DNA of 64,000 bases from Methylocaldum marinum (GTDB taxonomy: Bacteria; Pseudomonadota; Gammaproteobacteria; Methylococcales; Methylococcaceae), in the NCBI RefSeq assembly GCF_003584645.1, contig NZ_AP017928.1, positions 5,407,501 through 5,471,500 of the forward strand. Reading direction: 5' to 3'. How positions within the stretch are numbered: position 1 is the stretch's first letter; each line of letters starts with the position of its first letter. Below the pieces are notes generated by a model that was given only the letters and a program-made list of their open reading frames with translations, was not told the origin of the DNA and did not search any database. Positions 17,535 to 25,570 of this stretch are shown piece after piece. Position numbers and translations under genes: made by a program.

Positions 17535-18446
17535 AACGCGTGATAGGTACCGGAAATCGCGGTCTTCAGGTTACTCAACAACGTGTTAACCCAACGAAAC
17601 TCAGGATGTTGTGCCGACTGCCGCCCAGAGCCCAGAATCAGGCATTCGTGGCGAGCGACGACGTGCTGCAAGCTCCGAAACCCGCTCAAACCATCGGTGA
17701 GTGCATAAGTCGACGGAGCTAAGGCGCGTTGAGCCCACTCCGCAATCGCCTGCTGGGTGAACGGCAGGGGATCGATACGCACAAATAACGGACGTCCGTC
17801 ATCCGTGGTTTGCACCGCCATCACGAAGGCGACTTTGTTTTCCGACCCTCGTCCCCGTTTCCCCGAGCGCTCACCGCCCAGGTAAGCATCATCGATCTCG
17901 ACCCGCCCGCTCAATTGCCGATCCGCCTCTCGCTCCGCCATCACCTGGATCAACTTGTGCTTTATCAGCCAGGCGGTGCGATAACACACTCCGAGATGAC
18001 GCATCAACTCCAAGGCTGAGACATTGTTCTTGGCCTGGGTTAGGAGATACATCGCCAGAAACCAGGTGGTGAGCGGCAGCTTGGTCGCTTCGAAGAGCGT
18101 CCCGGCGGTTAACGTCGTTTGCTTTCGGCAGTGTCCGCATTGCCAGTAGGTTCGCTCATTTCGTTTGAATACCGTATGCCGTGCCTCGCCACAGGCTGGG
18201 CAACGGAAACCGTCCGGCCAACGCAGAGCTTGTAAGGCCGCTTCGCACTGTGCTTCGGTGCCGTATTGGGTCAGAAACTCGGCCAACGACAATCCCTTTT
18301 GAAATTGCACTTGGTTCATTGACATGGGACACCTCTCTTGTGATCGATGGCCATAGTCTAAAGCCTATACTCGCTCACCACGTGAGCCTGTGCTGAACTT
18401 TCTCGCTAATCAGGTAAATTTAACGCCCCAATCAAAAGATGATATT

Positions 18447-18564
18447 GCGCTAACGCTCGGCTCACCAGCGGCCGAACCGGAGTGGTTTTTGTGATAAAGT
18501 GTAGCGCAGTGAAACCACAAAAACCGCGTAGGTTTGGGCGTCTGCGTGTAGCCGCTTGTTATGT
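18447..18564 (-). other. Integron attC-type recombination site (cassette 1)
   Basis: Read on the minus strand, the site starts ACATAACAAGCGGCTACACG at the stop codon of the 18559-19281 gene and ends GAGCCGAGCGTTAGCGC. The two ends are complementary (TAAC..CGGCT-CAC against CGGCTACAC), with one unpaired A, the extrahelical base expected in attC. An internal imperfect palindrome (GCGGTTTTTGTG / CACAAAAACCAC) forms the variable stem. The layout resembles Vibrio-type repeats. Length is 118 bp. Confidence 0.85.
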
Positions 18565-19281
18565 GAATATATACTCGCGATACTTCGCCCATTCAAGGGC
18601 CAAATGATCAAGTATTTCATTTGCTGAAATGTCTTCTAACTCTTCTAACTCTTCTAACTCTTCTGAGTCATGTATGAAAACTACTTCAACACCTCTTTCT
18701 GATTTAGCCGACTCGTTAATATACCAAACCCCATCGATTTTAAGATGTGGTGTTTCAGATGCTACTTCTCTGAGATGCATCTGGACCATCCGATATACGA
18801 ACCATGTTTCATAGAACTGAAATTTCTCATTCAGAATCACCAAGAAACCATACGCGTCCTTACAATCAAGAGCTTTTTTAGTAGCATGAATCTGCTTTTT
18901 CGAACTTCTAACGTAGTCTGCAAGTGTTCGTGCTGCCAAAGAGTCGAGCTGCCTATGAAATAGCTCTTTATTTGAATGGCCTTCATATAGCCGTTTGAAA
19001 GATACTGTACCAAAAACAACTGGCATTCCATTTTTTACTTCAGAAGAGTTTTCCACTCTTTTTTGAAGCCATGGCTGAAAAGCGTCTGCGCGATCGCTTG
19101 AAATAGTTTTTATTTCAAAGATAGATTTCCTATCTTCAAGGTAATAATCGCTCTTATGTTTCGGGAAATGAGATTCAGGAAGCGCATCAAGATTGACAGC
19201 GCCCATGGCAACCTCTAAAAATTCCTTAAATGCAGACTCTAAATCCATACCACTTTCATCACATAACTTTGTATTAGACAC
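18559..19281 (-). CDS. Cassette protein with PD-(D/E)XK-like nuclease motif
   Basis: A soluble protein of up to 240 residues, family not recognised. A segment near residues 45-60 (DYYLEDRKSIFEIKTISS) has the D...(E)xK pattern of PD-(D/E)XK nuclease folds, so a DNA-cleaving defence or toxin role is possible but unproven. Near the C-terminus is an acidic EELEELEELED run encoded by a 9-bp tandem repeat (18630-18665). The GTG at 19281 gives 240 residues; the ATG at 19248 (MDLESAFKEFLEV) would give 229 and may be the real start. The stop codon lies within the attC site, as in compact cassettes. AT-rich compared with the selB side. Confidence 0.7.
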   Translation of the reverse strand: MSNTKLCDESGMDLESAFKEFLEVAMGAVNLDALPESHFPKHKSDYYLEDRKSIFEIKTISSDRADAFQPWLQKRVENSSEVKNGMPVVFGTVSFKRLYEGHSNKELFHRQLDSLAARTLADYVRSSKKQIHATKKALDCKDAYGFLVILNEKFQFYETWFVYRMVQMHLREVASETPHLKIDGVWYINESAKSERGVEVVFIHDSEELEELEELEDISANEILDHLALEWAKYREYIFT

Positions 19282-19381
19282 CTACCCGAGGTGTATAACA
19301 CCGGCTAATAAGGTGTATAACTCGGAATTTGCTATCTTAAGTATTTGTATTTAATACACCGGCTTCATGTAGATGGGGCTT
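19282..19381. promoter_or_regulatory. Probable attI/Pc region with spaced GGTGTATAAC repeats
   Basis: The 100 bp between the integrase remnant and the first cassette hold GGTGTATAAC at 19290-19299 and again at 19312-19321, a 22-bp period (two helical turns), plus an inverted GGTGTATT at 19353-19360. In integrons this is where attI, its integrase-binding direct repeats and the cassette promoter lie. The crossover triplet is not certain; TGTTATAC on the minus strand near 19294 is a candidate. Confidence 0.5.
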
Positions 19382-19753
19382 ATGGACGAAGCAAACACAC
19401 CGCTCGCCGCAGATGGCCAAAAACTGCTAAATCAGGTGCGCGTCTGCATCAGCTGCAAATAAGATTAGTAAGGAAACGCAATCTGTCCAACGGATCAGAC
19501 GCTTTATTCTCTTTTTAACGGTAAACGCTATTCCCGCGACATGGGCATCGTCGAGGTGGGGCTTTCTTATCCGTCTGGCGGCGGCAATGTGTCGGCGTCG
19601 ACGCAGAATCAAGCCTTGGCGGCGCTCTCGCTTCCCTATCGAGAGACATGGGGTATCGGTTTACCGGGACTCAAAGACGTGAGCGCCACCATGATTTCTA
19701 CCCATGTGCTGAATCCGGGTGGGTGAGGTGTGGTCAGTCCCTTGAACGGATTG
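19382..19753 (+). pseudogene. intI: Integron integrase IntI, degraded with an internal deletion
   Basis: Pieces of IntI follow each other in the right order. MDEANTPLAADGQKLLNQVR at 19382 matches the N-terminus, before a stop at 19460. VQRIRRFILF and FNGKRYSRDMGIVEV lie around 19485-19555 after a frame change. NVSASTQNQALAAL then LPYRETWGIGLPGLKDV lie at about 19588-19680. TMISTHVLNPGG, a stop and GVVSPLNGL end at 19753, the typical C-terminus. About 170 residues between LKDV and TMIS, with the catalytic Arg/His box, are missing; the C-terminal Tyr in YTHVLN is Ser here. The gene cannot make an active recombinase. Homology is judged from memory of the IntI consensus. Confidence 0.88.
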
Positions 19754-20131
19754 AACTGGGACCTTTCCCGTCTGGTATAACGGACCAACACTTTCGTCGG
19801 CAAAGGTTCGCCGACCTACGCCGGGTGCCCGGCGCCGGCACTTTCGGCCGGGATCAATGGTGTTTTGCCCAGGGGACAGGCTTTTCAGATCTTCTTTTCG
19901 GAAAGTTCGGGGTCATTCCAAATCGCTTTCAATAGCCGCGGAATCGGTGGGTTACGGCGCGTTCATAGCCCAGTGACCGCCAGAAAACGTTTTCTGGTAC
20001 GCGCCTAACCCACCCTACGTAATGTTCACTTGAATGCCGAAGGGAATAAGGGATTTAGCACTGACATGACATTGGCAAAATCCCTCTTCGACAAGCTGTG
20101 ACGGGTGTTGCCGTTTAAGGAAGCTCTGGTT

Positions 20132-20162
20132 AAGTCCTTCGACAGGCCCTGTCGAAGGACTT
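20132..20162. repeat. Perfect 14-bp inverted repeat
   Basis: AAGTCCTTCGACAG, a 3-nt loop (GCC) and CTGTCGAAGGACTT. It could be a bidirectional terminator, but there is no U-run, and the half-site CTTCGACA recurs nearby and at 31955. It looks like a dispersed palindromic repeat. Confidence 0.6.
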
Positions 20163-20210
20163 AGAGCGTTTTTCATGTCGGTGTACGGATTCGTGTCGGG
20201 AAGGAAGACT

Positions 20211-20280
20211 GTAGGTCGGCAATCCCTTGCCGACAAAGCCCTTTGCCGAGCCGGTACGTCGGCAAAGGATTGCCGACCTA
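20211..20280. repeat. GTAGGTCGGCAA-type palindromic repeat (double unit)
   Basis: Two hairpins, GTCGGCAATCCCTTGCCGAC and GTCGGCAAAGGATTGCCGAC, are arranged head to head. Single units recur at 19796, 23949, 24160 and 41370. Always non-coding; REP-like. Confidence 0.75.
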
Positions 20281-20478
20281 CATATCGGGATCCCTTACAC
20301 CGAATCGAAAAATGCTCTAAAGCCTATCCCAGTAGGCTCAAGAAGCCCTTCGACAAGCTCAGGGCGAACGGACTACTGGGATAAGCTCTTAATCAGGCTT
20401 CCTTAACGGGTATCCGGCCTTTTTGTTTCCCGGTGGAAGCAGGAACAGGCTGCTCAGTGCCGGCGCGGGGCCAAGTGG

Positions 20479-22383
20479 TCAGAATTGCAACCCTTCGTTG
20501 CGCAGCAGGTGCGTGTCGCGAAGACGGCGGGTCAGGCCGACGCGGTCGAAGTATTCCAGGATGTGGATGGCGAGCTTACGGCCGGTGCCGATGCGGTCGC
20601 GGAATGCGGCGGCTGTTACCGCGCCGTCGGAGGTCGCCCCTGCGAGCTCACGAACAATATCGGCCAGGGCGGCGACGGCAGTTCGGTCGAAATAGTGATC
20701 GTGGGCGACGCGGTAGACGCGACCCATGCGCGCCGCCTGCATTAGAAGTCTCCGCACCGCCGTTTCGTCCAGGGATTCGGCGCGGGCGATATCGCGCACC
20801 CGCGGCGGCTGGAAAGGCTGTTCCAGCAGCTGGGGCGCGATCCGCCGCCATAGCTGTTCGTCCTTTTCGGAAAGGGTGATTTCGTGCCCCGGCAGATGCC
20901 ACCAGGAGCCCTCCCGCGCGCACAGCCCTTCTTCGAGCAGCTCGGCCAAGAGCTGTGCGAAAACCGTCCGTTCCAGCCGCGGGGCGGTCCGCAGGCGTAG
21001 TTGCTCGGCGTTGAGGCCCAACGAGTCGGGCACGTCTTCGTGCTCTTTCCCGAGCGTCTCGATCACGGCCCGTTTGAGCCGGCCCCAGTGTTCCGGTGCG
21101 AAGGCAATCGGCTTCGTTCCTGCGACACGCCGCAGTTCCAGGTTTCGGCAGAGATCGTCTAGTTCGCCCGATGTCAGGTTGGCGTTGGCGGCGAATCCCT
21201 GCAGGTCCACCCCGTTGGGCGAAACCGCGAGCATCGTCCGCAACATCGCTTCCGATTCGGTTCGTTCCCAGGCCGACAAGATTTCCAGGCGCTGCACGGT
21301 GCGTCGGCCGCGCGTGGGCGGTCGGGCATCCAGAACCCGTCCGCCGGCGAGCGTGCGCCGCGCGGAAGCGTCGCGGAGGATGCAGCGGTCGCCGTTGACG
21401 GCGCAAGTGGGCTTGTCCAGAACCAATTGGGCGAGAGCGCTGCCGCCCGGCTCCAGAGGCGCGTCCTGCAACAAGGCGACCCGTGCGGTGGCGTGGAACG
21501 CGCCGAGATGGACATGCACGGGCGTCCAATGCTTCAACGGCCTGGTTTCGCTGGCCAGCAGCGCGAGCCGTACGTCGAGGCGGGGCGTCGGCAGATGGAG
21601 TTCCGGCGCCAGCACCCAATCGCCCCGCTGCACCTCGCGTTTTTCCACATCGGCCAGATTGAGCGCGCAGCGCTGTCCGGCCCGGCCCGCCTCGGCCGCG
21701 CGGTTCTGGGCATGGATGCCGCGCACCCGGATCGGCCGGCCCGAGGGCGAAAGTAGCAGCCTATCGCCCATAGCGACCCGGCCGGAGAAGACCGTGCCGG
21801 TGACCACCGTGCCCGCGCCGGCCACGGTGAAACAGCGGTCGACCGCGAGCCGAAAACCGCCACGGATGGTCCTTGCACCGAGACTCGCGGCGGCCGTCTC
21901 CAGATGGACGCGCAATTCGGCCACGCCGGCTCCCGTGACGGTGGAGACCGGAAACAGGGGACAGCCTGCGAGCCCGGTGCCGCCGAGCAGGGTCCGGATT
22001 TCCCCGGCGACCTGGGCGATGCGATCCGGGTCGACGAGATCGGTCTTGGTCAAGGCGACGGCGCCGTTCCGGATGCCGAGCAGGTCGAGGATTTGCAGAT
22101 GTTCCAGGGTTTGCGGCATGGGACCGTCGTCCGCCGCCACGACCAACAAAGCGAAGTCGATCCCGGTCGCTCCCGCCAGCATGTTGTGGACGAATTTTTC
22201 GTGACCCGGCACATCCACGAAGCCGAGGATTTCGCCGTTCGCCAGTGCCGTGTAGGCATAGCCCAGGTCGATGGTCATGCCGCGCGCCTTCTCCTCCGCG
22301 AGGCGGTCGGCGTCCACCCCGGTGAGCGCCTTGACCAGGGCGGTTTTACCGTGGTCGATGTGGCCGGCGGTGCCGATGATCAT
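20479..22383 (-). CDS. selB: Selenocysteine-specific elongation factor SelB
   Basis: A 634-residue translational GTPase that delivers Sec-tRNA(Sec) to UGA codons by binding the mRNA SECIS hairpin. The N-terminal G domain has GHIDHGKTAL (G1), RGMTIDLGYAY (G2 region), DVPGHEKFVHNMLAG (G3) and TKTDLVD (G4). Beta-barrel domains 2-3 follow, then four winged-helix domains typical of SelB (for example ELAELLEEGLCAREGSWWHLPGH and MGRVYRVAHDHYFD). The length fits E. coli SelB (614). It starts 1 bp after the selA stop, so the two form an operon. Its obvious client in this window is the UGA-containing fdnG at 58 kb. Confidence 0.96.
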   Translation of the reverse strand: MIIGTAGHIDHGKTALVKALTGVDADRLAEEKARGMTIDLGYAYTALANGEILGFVDVPGHEKFVHNMLAGATGIDFALLVVAADDGPMPQTLEHLQILDLLGIRNGAVALTKTDLVDPDRIAQVAGEIRTLLGGTGLAGCPLFPVSTVTGAGVAELRVHLETAAASLGARTIRGGFRLAVDRCFTVAGAGTVVTGTVFSGRVAMGDRLLLSPSGRPIRVRGIHAQNRAAEAGRAGQRCALNLADVEKREVQRGDWVLAPELHLPTPRLDVRLALLASETRPLKHWTPVHVHLGAFHATARVALLQDAPLEPGGSALAQLVLDKPTCAVNGDRCILRDASARRTLAGGRVLDARPPTRGRRTVQRLEILSAWERTESEAMLRTMLAVSPNGVDLQGFAANANLTSGELDDLCRNLELRRVAGTKPIAFAPEHWGRLKRAVIETLGKEHEDVPDSLGLNAEQLRLRTAPRLERTVFAQLLAELLEEGLCAREGSWWHLPGHEITLSEKDEQLWRRIAPQLLEQPFQPPRVRDIARAESLDETAVRRLLMQAARMGRVYRVAHDHYFDRTAVAALADIVRELAGATSDGAVTAAAFRDRIGTGRKLAIHILEYFDRVGLTRRLRDTHLLRNEGLQF

Positions 22384-22384
22384 T

Positions 22385-23785
22385 TCAAAGCTTCAGCAAG
22401 ACCAACTGGCCAGTGAACCCCGCTTCGTCCTCCAGACAGCGAAGATCGAAGCGCAAAGCACCGTCCTCCAGCCGGCCGATAATGGGAATGGGCAGCTCGC
22501 GGAACGCTTGGGCGAGACGGTTCAACGCACGTCCGCCGCCCCTGCCGTTCGGCTTGAGAACGAGGCAGGCGCTGGGCAGGCGGTCCACGGGCAGGGAACC
22601 GCTGCCGATCTGGCTGCGGCAGGGTTCGATGGAAACCTCTGCATGGGCATTCAGGGCGGTCCGCACTTTCGGCAGGATACGTTGCGCCAGCGTCCGTATC
22701 TCTTCCTCCGTCCGCGTCAGCAGGCGCAGGGTCGGCAATTGCCGGCTCAACAGTTCCGGGCTCCGGTAAAGTCTGAGCGTGGCTTCCAGCGCGGCGAGGG
22801 TCATCTTGTCCACCCGCAGGGCGCGTTTAAGCGGATTGCGCTTGATCTTGCCGATCAGGTCCTTGCGGCCGACCAGTATCCCGGCTTGCGGTCCTCCCAG
22901 CAGTTTATCGCCGCTGAAGGACACCAGATCGGTGCCTTTTGCCAGGGCTTGCTGCGGGGTCGGCTCTTTGGGCAAGCCGTGGGCGCTGAGGTCGATCAGG
23001 GTACCGCTGCCCAGGTCTTCGACGAAGGGCAGGCTTTTTTCGTGGGCGAGTTCCGCCAACTGTTCTTCCGGTACCGTGGCGGTGAAGCCCTCGATGGCGT
23101 AATTGCTACGATGCACCTTCATGATCAGGGTCGTGCGCGGGCTCAAGGCTTCGGCGTAGTCCTTCAGGTGAGTGCGATTGGTGGTGCCCACTTCGCGCAG
23201 TTTCGCGCCGGCCCGCGACATGATGTCGGGAATGCGGAAGGCGCCGCCGATCTCGATCAGTTCGCCGCGGGAGACGATCACTTCTTTGCGCACGCCTAAG
23301 GTGTTCAGCAGAAGAAAGACCGCCGCCGCGTTGTTGTTGACCACGGTCGCGGCCTCGGCCCCGGTCAGTTCACGAATCAGGCCGTCGATATGGTCGTCGC
23401 GGTCGCCCCGGCGGGCGCCGGCGAGGTCGTATTCCAGATTGCTGGGCCGGGCCAGCACCGCCAGCACGGCTTCGACCGCCGATTCCGCCAGCAGCGCCCG
23501 CCCCAGGTTGGTGTGCAGCACCGTGCCGGTGAGATTGAACACAGGGCGCAACGACGGCGCGAAATCGGCTTCCAGGCGTTTCCGACAATCGGCCGCCAGC
23601 CGCGCAGTGTCCGGCACCGAATCGGGATGCGCTTTCAGCGCCTCGCGCCGCTCCGCCAGTTCGGCCCGCACGGCGGCAACCACGGCGGTGTGCCCGTAGC
23701 GCTCCTTCAAGCCGGCGATATCGGGATGTGCCAGCAGGCTGTCCACGGAAGGTAGGTGGGCGTATGGATTATCGGGATGAGGCAT
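22385..23785 (-). CDS. selA: L-seryl-tRNA(Sec) selenium transferase SelA
   Basis: A PLP enzyme of 466 residues that converts Ser-tRNA(Sec) to Sec-tRNA(Sec) using selenophosphate. The PLP lysine is visible in FSGDKLLGGPQAGI, and NLTGTVLHTNLGRALL, VNNNAAAVFLLLNTL and VKVHRSNYAIEGF-like segments are family signatures. The frame is open to 23860, but the ATG at 23785 (MPHPDNPYAHLPSVDSLL) gives a normal N-terminus; the upstream 25 residues look untranslated. It precedes selB with 1 bp spacing. The region upstream is filled by dispersed repeats, so the promoter may lie within or beyond them. selD is not in the window. Confidence 0.95.
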   Translation of the reverse strand: MPHPDNPYAHLPSVDSLLAHPDIAGLKERYGHTAVVAAVRAELAERREALKAHPDSVPDTARLAADCRKRLEADFAPSLRPVFNLTGTVLHTNLGRALLAESAVEAVLAVLARPSNLEYDLAGARRGDRDDHIDGLIRELTGAEAATVVNNNAAAVFLLLNTLGVRKEVIVSRGELIEIGGAFRIPDIMSRAGAKLREVGTTNRTHLKDYAEALSPRTTLIMKVHRSNYAIEGFTATVPEEQLAELAHEKSLPFVEDLGSGTLIDLSAHGLPKEPTPQQALAKGTDLVSFSGDKLLGGPQAGILVGRKDLIGKIKRNPLKRALRVDKMTLAALEATLRLYRSPELLSRQLPTLRLLTRTEEEIRTLAQRILPKVRTALNAHAEVSIEPCRSQIGSGSLPVDRLPSACLVLKPNGRGGGRALNRLAQAFRELPIPIIGRLEDGALRFDLRCLEDEAGFTGQLVLLKL

Positions 23786-24265
23786 GGCGTTCTTTCGGGG
23801 GCTATCGAGTAGAGCGCCGGGAATTGTATCGAGATTGAAGCGGGTCGTGGGAGCGGGCATTGGAGCGTTTTCATCTCGCTCGTACGGCGAAACAGGCTTG
23901 GCGGAAGTCGTTGGCGCCTTCGGTTCGAGCGAATTGATTCAAGCATTCGTAGGTCGGCAAGCCCTTGCCGACGGAGATGCGCGGCCGGGGCGTGGCGTCG
24001 GGAAGGGCGGCTTCGCCGCTCCAATCGCAAACGGCCTGGCCGGGAGCGCCGGCCACGCCCTTCCCGAAGACGCCGTTTGCGATTGGAAGGGTCATTCGGG
24101 CGCTCCCCGGATGACCGTTTGCGATTGGAAGGGATTCCCGACCTACCGGGTGCGTGGTCGTAGGTCGGCAATCCTTTGCCGACGAACCCGTTGGCCCAAC
24201 TGCACCGTCGGGAAGGGGTTCCCGACCTACTCGGCAGTGCCCGTACAGTAGGTATGAAAATGCTC
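23786..24265. other. Repeat-rich spacer upstream of selA
   Basis: No gene. It contains one copy of a ~100-bp dispersed repeat (23874-23974), GCGATTGGAAGG modules in both orientations (near 24022, 24078 and 24120), two further GTAGGTCGGCAA-type hairpins, and the motif GAAAATGCTCTAG next to the IS630. The selA promoter must lie here if selA is transcribed independently. Confidence 0.6.
23874..23974 (+). repeat. ~100-bp dispersed repeat, copy 1
   Basis: It begins TCTCGCTCGTACGGCGAAAC and ends in the GTAGGTCGGCAA...TTGCCGACG hairpin. A second copy with about 10% differences lies at 41295-41394 in the same orientation, next to the group II intron remnant. Confidence 0.85.
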
Positions 24266-24267
24266 TA

Positions 24268-25471
24268 GTAGTTCATCACGATGAATGAGATGGATAAAGC
24301 CGCTTGAGTTTTTCACGGGCATCGGTCACGGAGAAGCGCCAGTCGATGGTGGCTTGCGTGGCGTTCCGATCCGCTTCCCAGGCGGCGATTTCGCGCTTGA
24401 GCATGTCCTCGTCCGGAATGCGCCGATCCAGGCATTGCCGCTGCAATACGCTCAACTCGATTTCGGCCATATTGAGCCAACTCCCATGTTTGGGCGTGTA
24501 ATGAAACTCCAGCTTGGTCAGAATCCGCCGCGCCTCGGCTGGGGGAACAGCGTCATAAAGCGAGGCCGGCTTGTGTGTATTGAGATTGTCCAGGACCACG
24601 CGGATCTTCTCGGCCTCCGGATAACGCTCCTCCACCAGCCATCTCATCTGTTGCGCAAACTCCAGCATCGTCCGCTGGTGGGTGACCTCCAGATGGCGCC
24701 AGCCGGTCTGCGGTTCGAGAAAGAGGAACAGATTGCGGGTACGCCGGCGTTCATACTCATAGTCATAACGTTCAGGCTGCCCCGGCTCAGCCGGCCAGGG
24801 CCGACGCGTCTCCTGGATGAGTTGTTTGTTCGTTTCATCGAAGTTGACCTTGGGCCGCTTGGGATCATAGGGTTCGGCGTAAAGGTCCAGGACATCCTCC
24901 ATCGAAGCGACATACTCGGCGCTGACCTCCGGGATACACCACTGCCGTTTCAACCACGGCTTGAGTTCGTTTTTTTCAGCAGCCGACGGACCGACTCATA
25001 GGAATAGGACTCGGCCAATCCGAGGGCAACAACCCGGTCGGCCAAGAGTTGCAGCATCCAGTGTTGACGCCCTTCCGGCGCCGCGCTGCACGCTTCTGCG
25101 ATCAACCGGGCTTGGGCTTTCTCATCCAGCTTGGGCCTTTGACCCGGGCGCGGACATTCCCGGAGCGCCTCAAGTCCGCACTCGACAAAGCGTCGGCGCG
25201 TGCGTTCGACCGTCGCCCGCCCAACCGTCAGCGTTTCGGCGATCCGCTCGTCGGGCCAGCCCTCGGCGGCTTTGAGTAAAATCCGCGCGCGGGTCAGTTG
25301 ACGCGTCGCCGTCGTGCCTCCGCGCAGTAACTGTTCCAAGTGCTCATGTTCGGCGTCACTGAGCCTGACCAGATAGATTTTTTGGGGCATCGCTGATCTC
25401 CTTCACAGGAATGAAAGGATCAGACTCGGATCGCACTAAGAATATCCATCACCGCCAGCGTGACCGACTAC
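24268..25471 (-). mobile_element. IS630 family element with TA target sites
   Basis: The ends GTAGTTCATCACG (24268) and CGTGACCGACTAC (to 25471) are imperfect inverted repeats. They are flanked by TA at 24266-24267 and 25472-25473, the IS630/Tc1-mariner target. The right TA is shared with the 94-bp MITE that starts at 25474. Confidence 0.85.
24276..25390 (-). CDS. IS630 family transposase (two frames, -1 frameshift)
   Basis: The first frame (25390-24950) encodes the helix-turn-helix part, MPQKIYLVRLSDAEHEHLEQLL through ESYSYESVRRLLKKTNSSRG. The second (to 24276) encodes the DDE part, with VNFDETNKQLI (D), IRVVLDNLNTHKP (D) and HYTPKHGSWLNMAEIELS (E), a textbook IS630 set. A -1 shift at CTGAAAAAAACG (seven A, about 24972-24978) links LLKK to NELKPWLKRQW and yields about 371 residues. 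This can be programmed frameshifting or a one-base loss. Otherwise the gene is intact. Confidence 0.88.
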
Positions 25472-25473
25472 TA

Positions 25474-25567
25474 GTGCTTAATTGCAAAAATAAACGATGC
25501 ATAAATCTCACATAAAAAAATGATTTTGCTTAAATTTTTGTATTTACTGATTAGTGCAATTAAGCAC
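25474..25567. mobile_element. 94-bp MITE, copy 1
   Basis: A non-coding AT-rich element with 12-bp perfect terminal inverted repeats, GTGCTTAATTGC at the left and its complement at the right, flanked by TA. A second 94-bp copy in inverse orientation lies at 43943-44036. It has no coding capacity and must depend on a transposase elsewhere, presumably of the IS630/mariner type given the TA sites. Confidence 0.85.
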
Positions 25568-25570
25568 TAG

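Larger units (their letters stand above)
16556..18325 (-). pseudogene. IS1595 family transposase split by IS1
   Basis: The 5' part (18325 down to 17544) encodes MSMNQVQFQKGLSLAEFLTQYG, then a zinc ribbon (CPACGEARHTVFKRNERTYWQCGHC), YRTAWLIKHKLIQVM and the DDE-like core VEIDDAYLGGERSGKRGRG, up to the H94-type FRWVNTLLSNLKTAISGTYHA. The 3' part (16715 down to 16556) continues exactly in frame as FKFEKYAKRYLAEFQYRFNRRFD...LAEVHR, stop. Deleting IS1 plus one copy of its 9-bp duplication restores a complete protein of about 320 residues, so the only lesion seen is the insertion. Confidence 0.92.
16551..18414 (-). mobile_element. IS1595 family element, interrupted by IS1
   Basis: The ends are CCTGATTAGCGA at 16551 and its complement TCGCTAATCAGG ending 18414 (right end slightly diverged inside). 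They are flanked by a perfect 8-bp direct repeat TAAATTTA at 16543-16550 and 18415-18422, the duplication length typical of IS1595. Removing the nested IS1 and one of its target copies leaves an element of about 1045 bp. It sits 39 bp upstream of the 274-residue cassette gene. Confidence 0.93.
14313..19753. other. Decayed chromosomal integron: minus-strand cassettes, attI region, intI pseudogene
   Basis: This is a unit-level call. The integrase remnant (19382-19753) reads rightward, while three AT-rich genes (18559-19281, 15687-16511, 14313-14600) read leftward from the same point, the divergent geometry of intI and its cassette array. An attC-like site follows the first cassette gene, and a partial one precedes the third. 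Base composition drops sharply relative to the flanks, and the genes are unrelated to their neighbours, both usual for integron cassettes. The array has been broken by the IS5 at its left end, a DDE element and the IS1595/IS1 nest. Confidence 0.8.
19754..20478. other. Non-coding stretch with dispersed hairpin repeats
   Basis: No gene is supported. The region holds several small repeats: a GTCGGCAA..TTCGCCGAC hairpin (19796-19816), a perfect 14-bp inverted repeat (20132-20162), a double GTAGGTCGGCAA-type hairpin (20211-20280), and a CCCTTCGACAAGCTCAGGG block near 20347-20368. It separates the integron from selB, whose 3' end is at 20479. Confidence 0.6.

Noticed and set aside
14313..19281. A prophage or plasmid remnant explaining the AT-rich tract
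   Set aside because: There are no phage structural, replication or partition genes. The attC-like site and divergent IntI remnant explain the tract better.
23786..24265. A selC tRNA gene near selA
   Set aside because: I looked for an extended serine-like tRNA with UCA anticodon here and around 19754-20478 and after fdhE, and saw none; only hairpin repeats are present. A covariance search of the whole genome would settle it.
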